Shown here: one piece after another, positions 32,464 to 36,915 of the stretch | Position numbering within the stretch: position 1 is the stretch's first letter | Layout of the letters: each line of letters begins with the position of its first letter | NCBI GenBank assembly: GCA_012799935.1 | Contig: JAAZKG010000036.1 | Coordinates: 1-36,915 of the forward strand | Direction: 5' to 3' | From: Erysipelotrichia bacterium | GTDB lineage: Bacteria; Bacillota_I; Bacilli_A; Erysipelotrichales; Erysipelotrichaceae | Length of the DNA stretch: 36,915 nt | Translations under genes and position numbers: made by a program | The notes under the pieces: generated by a model | What the model saw: the letters and a program-made list of their open reading frames with translations, nothing else | Database searches by the model: none | What the model was told of the DNA's origin: nothing

Positions 32464-33723
32464 TTATTGATTTAATTCTGCATTTGCAGCAGCAATCATG
32501 TCATCCAATGCAGTTTTTGGATCTACATTATTTAAACATGCTTCAGAAATCATTTTATCAATTGCTGTACGAACACCAGCTGAACCCTTAATAGCATTTA
32601 ACCAGTTGATAAAATCTTTACTAGCATATAATGCTTCAGCAGCAATATTTGTGTTGATATAATCTTGATATGCTTCAGTTTCCATACCTGAAATATAAGC
32701 AGGAAGTGCCCCGAAATTAATTGCCCATCTAGCTGTCATTTCAGTTGAAGTGAACCATTTTAAGAAAGTGTAAGCTGCTTTGGCCTTAGCTTCAGTAGAT
32801 TTAAAGCAAACAAATCCACCGCCCCAGCTTGAAGAATATAAAACATCTCCTGCTTGAGGAATTGGAGCACATCCAACTTCAAATGCTCCACCATTCATAG
32901 TAGCATAACCAACACCAGCACTTGAGCCAATATAACTAGCTACAGCACCTGAACAGAATGGACCTGAAAGATAGTAGTCATCACCAGGTAAACGGAAGAT
33001 ACCTTCTTTAATACAATCAGCTAGCCAAGTTAATTGTTCTAAAGCAACATCATAATCCAAATCCATCTGTTTTGTTTTAGCATTGATATAACCTGAACCA
33101 TTTTGAATTAATAAACCTTGGAATGTGTCAATAGCACTATCAGTACCAAAACCAGGTTTGCCAGTTTTTTGATAGATAATACGACTTACTTCTTCTAACT
33201 CTTCCCACGTTTTTGGAACTTCAAGATTTAACTCTTCAAACAAAGTCTTATTGTAGTAGAATACTTCAGAAGTACAAATATTAGGAATCATGTAAATGGC
33301 ACCATCACCCCATTGAGTAATTTCACCATAAACAAAACCAGTTAAATTTTCTTTGAAATTAGGAATACCAATAGTTGCATCATTAATATAAGGTGCAAAG
33401 TCTACCAATAAATCTTCATCGATGTAGTCAGCAACATTTGTTGGGAAACGACTACAAATATCTGGTCCGACACCATTGCGTAAAGCCTGAAGTAAATTAG
33501 CATCATAGTCTTGATAAGGCTGTTGAACTAATACCACTTTTACTTCGTTTTGTGATGCGTTGAATTCATCAACAATACCAGTTAAATATTCGTTATGATG
33601 TTCTGTATAAGTATGCCAATATGTAATTTCTACTGGTCCTTCATTAACAACCTCAGGTTTTTTACAGCCAACCATACCTACAAGCATCAAAACTGTTAAT
33701 ATAATAGTTAATAGTTTTTTCAT
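32464..33723 (-). CDS. ABC transporter solute-binding lipoprotein (family 1, sugar type)
   Basis: This 419-residue protein starts with a lipoprotein signal (KKLLTIILTVLMLVGMVGC, lipobox ending at Cys20) and shows the family 1 pattern: EITYWHTYTEHHNEYLTGIV, DICSRFPTNVADYIDE, EVFYYNKTLFEELNLEVPKTWEELEEV, and AYTFLKWFTSTEMTARWA. It would capture a sugar or sugar-phosphate outside the membrane and deliver it to the permeases encoded downstream. It heads the operon. The ligand cannot be told from sequence. The phosphoesterase-family gene in the operon leaves room for a glycerophosphate- or nucleoside-like ligand. Confidence 0.95.
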   Translation of the reverse strand: MKKLLTIILTVLMLVGMVGCKKPEVVNEGPVEITYWHTYTEHHNEYLTGIVDEFNASQNEVKVVLVQQPYQDYDANLLQALRNGVGPDICSRFPTNVADYIDEDLLVDFAPYINDATIGIPNFKENLTGFVYGEITQWGDGAIYMIPNICTSEVFYYNKTLFEELNLEVPKTWEELEEVSRIIYQKTGKPGFGTDSAIDTFQGLLIQNGSGYINAKTKQMDLDYDVALEQLTWLADCIKEGIFRLPGDDYYLSGPFCSGAVASYIGSSAGVGYATMNGGAFEVGCAPIPQAGDVLYSSSWGGGFVCFKSTEAKAKAAYTFLKWFTSTEMTARWAINFGALPAYISGMETEAYQDYINTNIAAEALYASKDFINWLNAIKGSAGVRTAIDKMISEACLNNVDPKTALDDMIAAANAELNQ

Positions 33724-33858
33724 TTTTTCTCCCTTCTATTTTCTATTTATATTCCAAAAAAGTTTACTAACTTTTAATGGCTCAAAATTTTATGAAACAT
33801 CTAATTTTAATATCAATAATCGTTTTGTAAACTACTTGGTTTTTCCTTCTTCTTTATT

Positions 33859-33886
33859 ATTATACCAAATTTCTATTGCATAACAA
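33859..33886 (-). promoter_or_regulatory. Promoter of the ABC transporter operon
   Basis: On the minus strand TTGTTA (33886-33881) lies 16 bp from a perfect TATAAT (33864-33859), about 135 bp upstream of the binding-protein ATG. No operator palindrome is obvious in the leader. Confidence 0.6.
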
Positions 33887-33936
33887 TATTTAATAGTATT
33901 ATAAGTATTTTTTATAAAAAGATTTTCTAATATAAA

Positions 33937-33961
33937 AATCCCACATCGATGATGTGAGATT
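33937..33961 (-). terminator. Terminator of the M16C peptidase gene
   Basis: AATCTCACATC pairs with GATGTGGGATT (one wobble) with a 3-nt loop and then TTTTTATATT on the minus strand, just past the stop codon. Confidence 0.8.
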
Positions 33962-33967
33962 CTATTT

Positions 33968-36853
33968 TTATAAATCTAATGTTTTATCAATAATATCCCT
34001 ACACTGTTCAAGTAAATTGGCTCCACCAACTACACAGACACTACCCTCTTCATTAACTTTTTTAAACACTTCTTTTATCTTTAAGAAATCTTCTTTAGTA
34101 GTAGTTAAAATCTGCGTTCTAACAGCACATTTATCTTGATAAGTTAGCCCAGCAAAATATTCAGCATTGCCTGTACTGATTTTAGTTTTTGCAGTTAAAA
34201 GTGGATCGCTATCACCAATAGTACCGATAATATAATTATCTATCCTATCAACATTTTTATAAAAATTATCTAGATAATTGTTAGTTGCTTTATAAACATC
34301 AATTGATCTTCTTGGATTTGGATCACGGAATGAATAGAACATTATATTACCTGCTTTACTAGAAACACCACAGCCATAAGCTCCACCTTTAGCCCTGATT
34401 TCATTCCATAAATAATCTAAACCTAAAACTTTATTTACGACCGCTAAATTACCTTTGATATCTTTAATATTATCTCTAACATTAGCTGTCATTGCTGCAT
34501 AGCCCACAGGTGATGCTACAGTAATTCCTTCATTTGCCTTAGCCATAACTTCTCTATCCGTTTTTATTATAGGGTTATTATCCTCTTTAATTGCTTTCAG
34601 AATATTTTGAGTAACATCTTCTTTTTGAGCACTCATTACACTTAAAGTTAAACGATTTTTAGTGAACACTGAGTTGTAGACATTTTGAAGTTTCTCCAGT
34701 TTTTCACTGTTAAAGTTAGTGATTAATTCTTTAACATAGTTATAGAAACTATAGCCACTCATCACTTCTTTGACAGTCGCAAACTCACTGGCAGATGCCA
34801 TTGCTCTATTGCCAGCATAGCTATGACCAGCCATTGAAATTTCCATTTCCATCATCGCTTTACCTTGTTTTAGTACATTCAATACTACTTTTTCATCATT
34901 AAACAAAAGATTATATAAATGTTCCTTAACAATTTCTAAAGCTTTCTCATTATTGTTATCCAAACAAGAATAAGTAACAGTTGCTAAATGTTTATAGCCA
35001 TCATTATGCTCATGAGCAACTAAAGTATTAGAAACATTGAAACTACCTAAATAAGTGTTTCTAATTCTTGCTAGCTCACTAGTTGAATGATTTTTAGATG
35101 GTAATTCTGTCATTAACTTAAATACAACAGCTAAATTTTGGCAATCTTCTAAAGACAAGTCCTCAACATTAAAATATAAACCACCATAAGTAATTCCTTC
35201 TGCTTCAGGAGCATAACTAATAACTGTTATTTTATCAACTTCAGTAATTTCTTTTTCAATTTCAGCTGGTTTTTCATCAATATCACTCAACTCTAAAGTT
35301 GGAAGCATTGCTTTAACTTCAGCTGTATCTTCACTTGATTGCCACTCTACTAACTGTCTATTGAAAGCAACTAAATCTTCAATTTCTTGCTTTGATAATG
35401 TTGCTTTATAGTCAGCAAGTTGTTTTTCTAACTCCTTTTGCTTTTGAACTTCAATTGTGGTTGAAGGAACCATTAATACTGAGGCATAGTGAGTTGGATT
35501 TAATAAATACTTTTCAATTAACTTTTCAAAGTAATCAGTATCAATCTTTTCTCTTAATGATTTATAAATACTTTCATTACATAAACCATCTAATGGATCT
35601 CCACCATAATTCCAGCTACTCAAGGCCAAAATATTATAAATAATTCCCTTAGGAGCATAACCAAAGTCTCTTTCTTTGTTAGTAAACTCCATCTTATTTA
35701 AATTAGCAATCAATTCTTCTTTATTTAAACCTTCTTTTACAACCTTTGTTAATACTTCTTTAATAGTTAAAACTATTTCATCATAGTTTTCTTTATTGGT
35801 ATTATTTGCTAGGATGAAAAGACTAGGTTGTAACAAGAAAGTTTCTACTCCAATCGTTACATTTTCAGCTAAGCCTTTTTCTAAAATTGCCTTAACTAAA
35901 ACTGATTCATTATTTTCAGCTAAAATATTGGCGATAATCTGAAAAGCTATACTTACTTCATAATCATTATAATCTGCTAAACCAAAACCAAAAGAAGCCA
36001 GTGCTTTATTGTTTATATCACTATTAGCTGGCACCGCAAACTCCCTTAGCAAAACATCTCTAACAACTGGTTTTTGTTTTTCGATGCTATATATTTCATT
36101 ACTTTCAGAATACTTATTTAAATATTCATCATTAATAATTTCCAAAATTTCCTCAACATTCATCTTCCCATCTAAAAAAATCATTGAATTTGTTGGATGA
36201 TAATACTTACTATGAGCTTCTTTAAAATCTTCGTAAGTCAATTCTGGAATAAAATCTGGATTACCACCAGAAGAATACTGATAACAGTTATCTGAAAATA
36301 AGGCATTAAGCAATAACTCATTAACCATACTTTCTGCTGTAGAGTAAGCTCCCTTCATTTCGTTGTAAACAACACCTTTACAAATAATAGGTTCATCTTT
36401 ATCATTTAATTCATAATGCCAACCTTCTTGTCTAAAAATGTTTTCATTTTTAAGACATAGCGGATTAAAGACCGCATCTAAATAAACTCTCGTTAAGTTT
36501 TTAAAATCTTTATCATTTCTTGAACTTACTGGATAAACTGTCTTATCTGGAAAAGTCATCGCATTTAAAAAAGTGTTTAAAGAACTCTTTAATAAATCAA
36601 CAAACGGTTCCTTTAATGGATACCTTTCTGAGCCATTTAAAACTGAGTGTTCTAAAATATGAAATACACCTGTACTATCAGTTGGAATTGTTTTAAAACC
36701 AATAGAGAATGTCTTGTTGTCATCATCTCTATCTAAATATAAAAGTTGTGCTTTAGTTTTTATATGAGTTAAATAATAAGCAGTTGCCTTTAACTCTTCA
36801 CTTTCAACAACCTTCTCTACTTTGAAACCTTTAACAATATCGTTAATTTTCAT
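33968..36853 (-). CDS. M16C-family zinc metallopeptidase (presequence-protease-like)
   Basis: This 961-residue protein has the inverted zinc motif HILEH (residues 65-69, HxxEH), followed by the M16C context NGSERYPLKEPFVDLLKSSLNTFLNAMTFPDKTVYPV and the distal YNEMKGAYS glutamate segment. The length and four-domain layout, with a later GGAYG segment (AKGGAYGCGVSSKAG) contributing to the active-site chamber, match M16C peptidases such as PreP. These degrade short unfolded peptides in a closed chamber. There is no signal peptide, so it is cytoplasmic. GGGAGG precedes the ATG. It is a single-gene unit with its own terminator. Confidence 0.95.
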   Translation of the reverse strand: MKINDIVKGFKVEKVVESEELKATAYYLTHIKTKAQLLYLDRDDDNKTFSIGFKTIPTDSTGVFHILEHSVLNGSERYPLKEPFVDLLKSSLNTFLNAMTFPDKTVYPVSSRNDKDFKNLTRVYLDAVFNPLCLKNENIFRQEGWHYELNDKDEPIICKGVVYNEMKGAYSTAESMVNELLLNALFSDNCYQYSSGGNPDFIPELTYEDFKEAHSKYYHPTNSMIFLDGKMNVEEILEIINDEYLNKYSESNEIYSIEKQKPVVRDVLLREFAVPANSDINNKALASFGFGLADYNDYEVSIAFQIIANILAENNESVLVKAILEKGLAENVTIGVETFLLQPSLFILANNTNKENYDEIVLTIKEVLTKVVKEGLNKEELIANLNKMEFTNKERDFGYAPKGIIYNILALSSWNYGGDPLDGLCNESIYKSLREKIDTDYFEKLIEKYLLNPTHYASVLMVPSTTIEVQKQKELEKQLADYKATLSKQEIEDLVAFNRQLVEWQSSEDTAEVKAMLPTLELSDIDEKPAEIEKEITEVDKITVISYAPEAEGITYGGLYFNVEDLSLEDCQNLAVVFKLMTELPSKNHSTSELARIRNTYLGSFNVSNTLVAHEHNDGYKHLATVTYSCLDNNNEKALEIVKEHLYNLLFNDEKVVLNVLKQGKAMMEMEISMAGHSYAGNRAMASASEFATVKEVMSGYSFYNYVKELITNFNSEKLEKLQNVYNSVFTKNRLTLSVMSAQKEDVTQNILKAIKEDNNPIIKTDREVMAKANEGITVASPVGYAAMTANVRDNIKDIKGNLAVVNKVLGLDYLWNEIRAKGGAYGCGVSSKAGNIMFYSFRDPNPRRSIDVYKATNNYLDNFYKNVDRIDNYIIGTIGDSDPLLTAKTKISTGNAEYFAGLTYQDKCAVRTQILTTTKEDFLKIKEVFKKVNEEGSVCVVGGANLLEQCRDIIDKTLDL

Positions 36854-36915
36854 TTAATAACCTCCCATTAAAAAAATATGTAACCAAAATAAATATATAT
36901 CATGGCATAAATAAT

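Overview
The window is AT-rich, has strong AGGAGG-type ribosome binding sites, and is dense in phosphotransferase (PTS) genes with PRD-type regulators. Together with a single-chain pyruvate:ferredoxin oxidoreductase and a large M16C peptidase, this suggests an anaerobic, gut-type low-GC Bacillota, plausibly Erysipelotrichia/Coprobacillaceae-like. The taxon is inferred from gene content only. Nearly all genes are on the minus strand; the exceptions are rmuC and a HIT-family gene at 22.6-24.4 kb and two tiny rmuC-derived reading frames. I saw no rRNA, tRNA, CRISPR array or integrase.

Layout: (1) 1-3.5 kb is an amino-sugar operon, read right to left: PRD/EIIB/EIIA regulator, an EIIA-NanE fusion, and a partial SIS-domain protein. 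(2) 4-9 kb holds nifJ, a rhomboid protease and a small membrane-anchored unknown. (3) 9.3-13 kb is a cluster with a YhfZ-like regulator, an operator-rich gap, PTS IIC and IID, and a lone TrpA-like barrel. (4) 13.9-21.8 kb is a complete mannose-family PTS operon: GH4 glycosidase, PRD regulator, IIA, IIB, fused IIC-IID, NagA and a Gfo/Idh/MocA oxidoreductase. It fits uptake of a GlcNAc-containing disaccharide as a phosphorylated sugar. (5) 22-24.4 kb holds an IS1595-like transposase remnant, rmuC and the HIT gene. (6) 24.4-27.8 kb holds glyA, a DUF4097-like surface protein and a secreted InlB-repeat protein that ends in a sortase-like domain. (7) 28-33.7 kb is a sugar-type ABC importer operon ending in a 5'-nucleotidase-like protein. 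(8) 34-36.9 kb is an M16C zinc peptidase.

The most unusual structure is a ~155-bp segment comprising the promoter, RBS and first ~38 codons of rmuC. It occurs three times in direct orientation, at about 9.0, 13.3 and 22.6 kb. Only the third copy continues into full rmuC. The first two diverge from rmuC at the same point and then share a further ~90 bp with each other. The second and third share ~23 bp upstream that the first mostly lacks. The three copies bracket the two sugar gene clusters exactly (regions 3 and 4). This is the pattern expected if two cargo modules were inserted in succession at the 5' end of rmuC, each regenerating the gene start. The orphan copies could also express 36- and 47-residue membrane peptides.

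Other notable points are protein fusions (EIIA-NanE with an internal RBS and start codon; IIC-IID; InlB repeats plus sortase-like domain), perfect palindromes next to the YhfZ-like regulator, twin GTGAT-N3-ATCAC sites before the sortase-like gene, and a probable leaderless transcript for the DUF4097-like gene.
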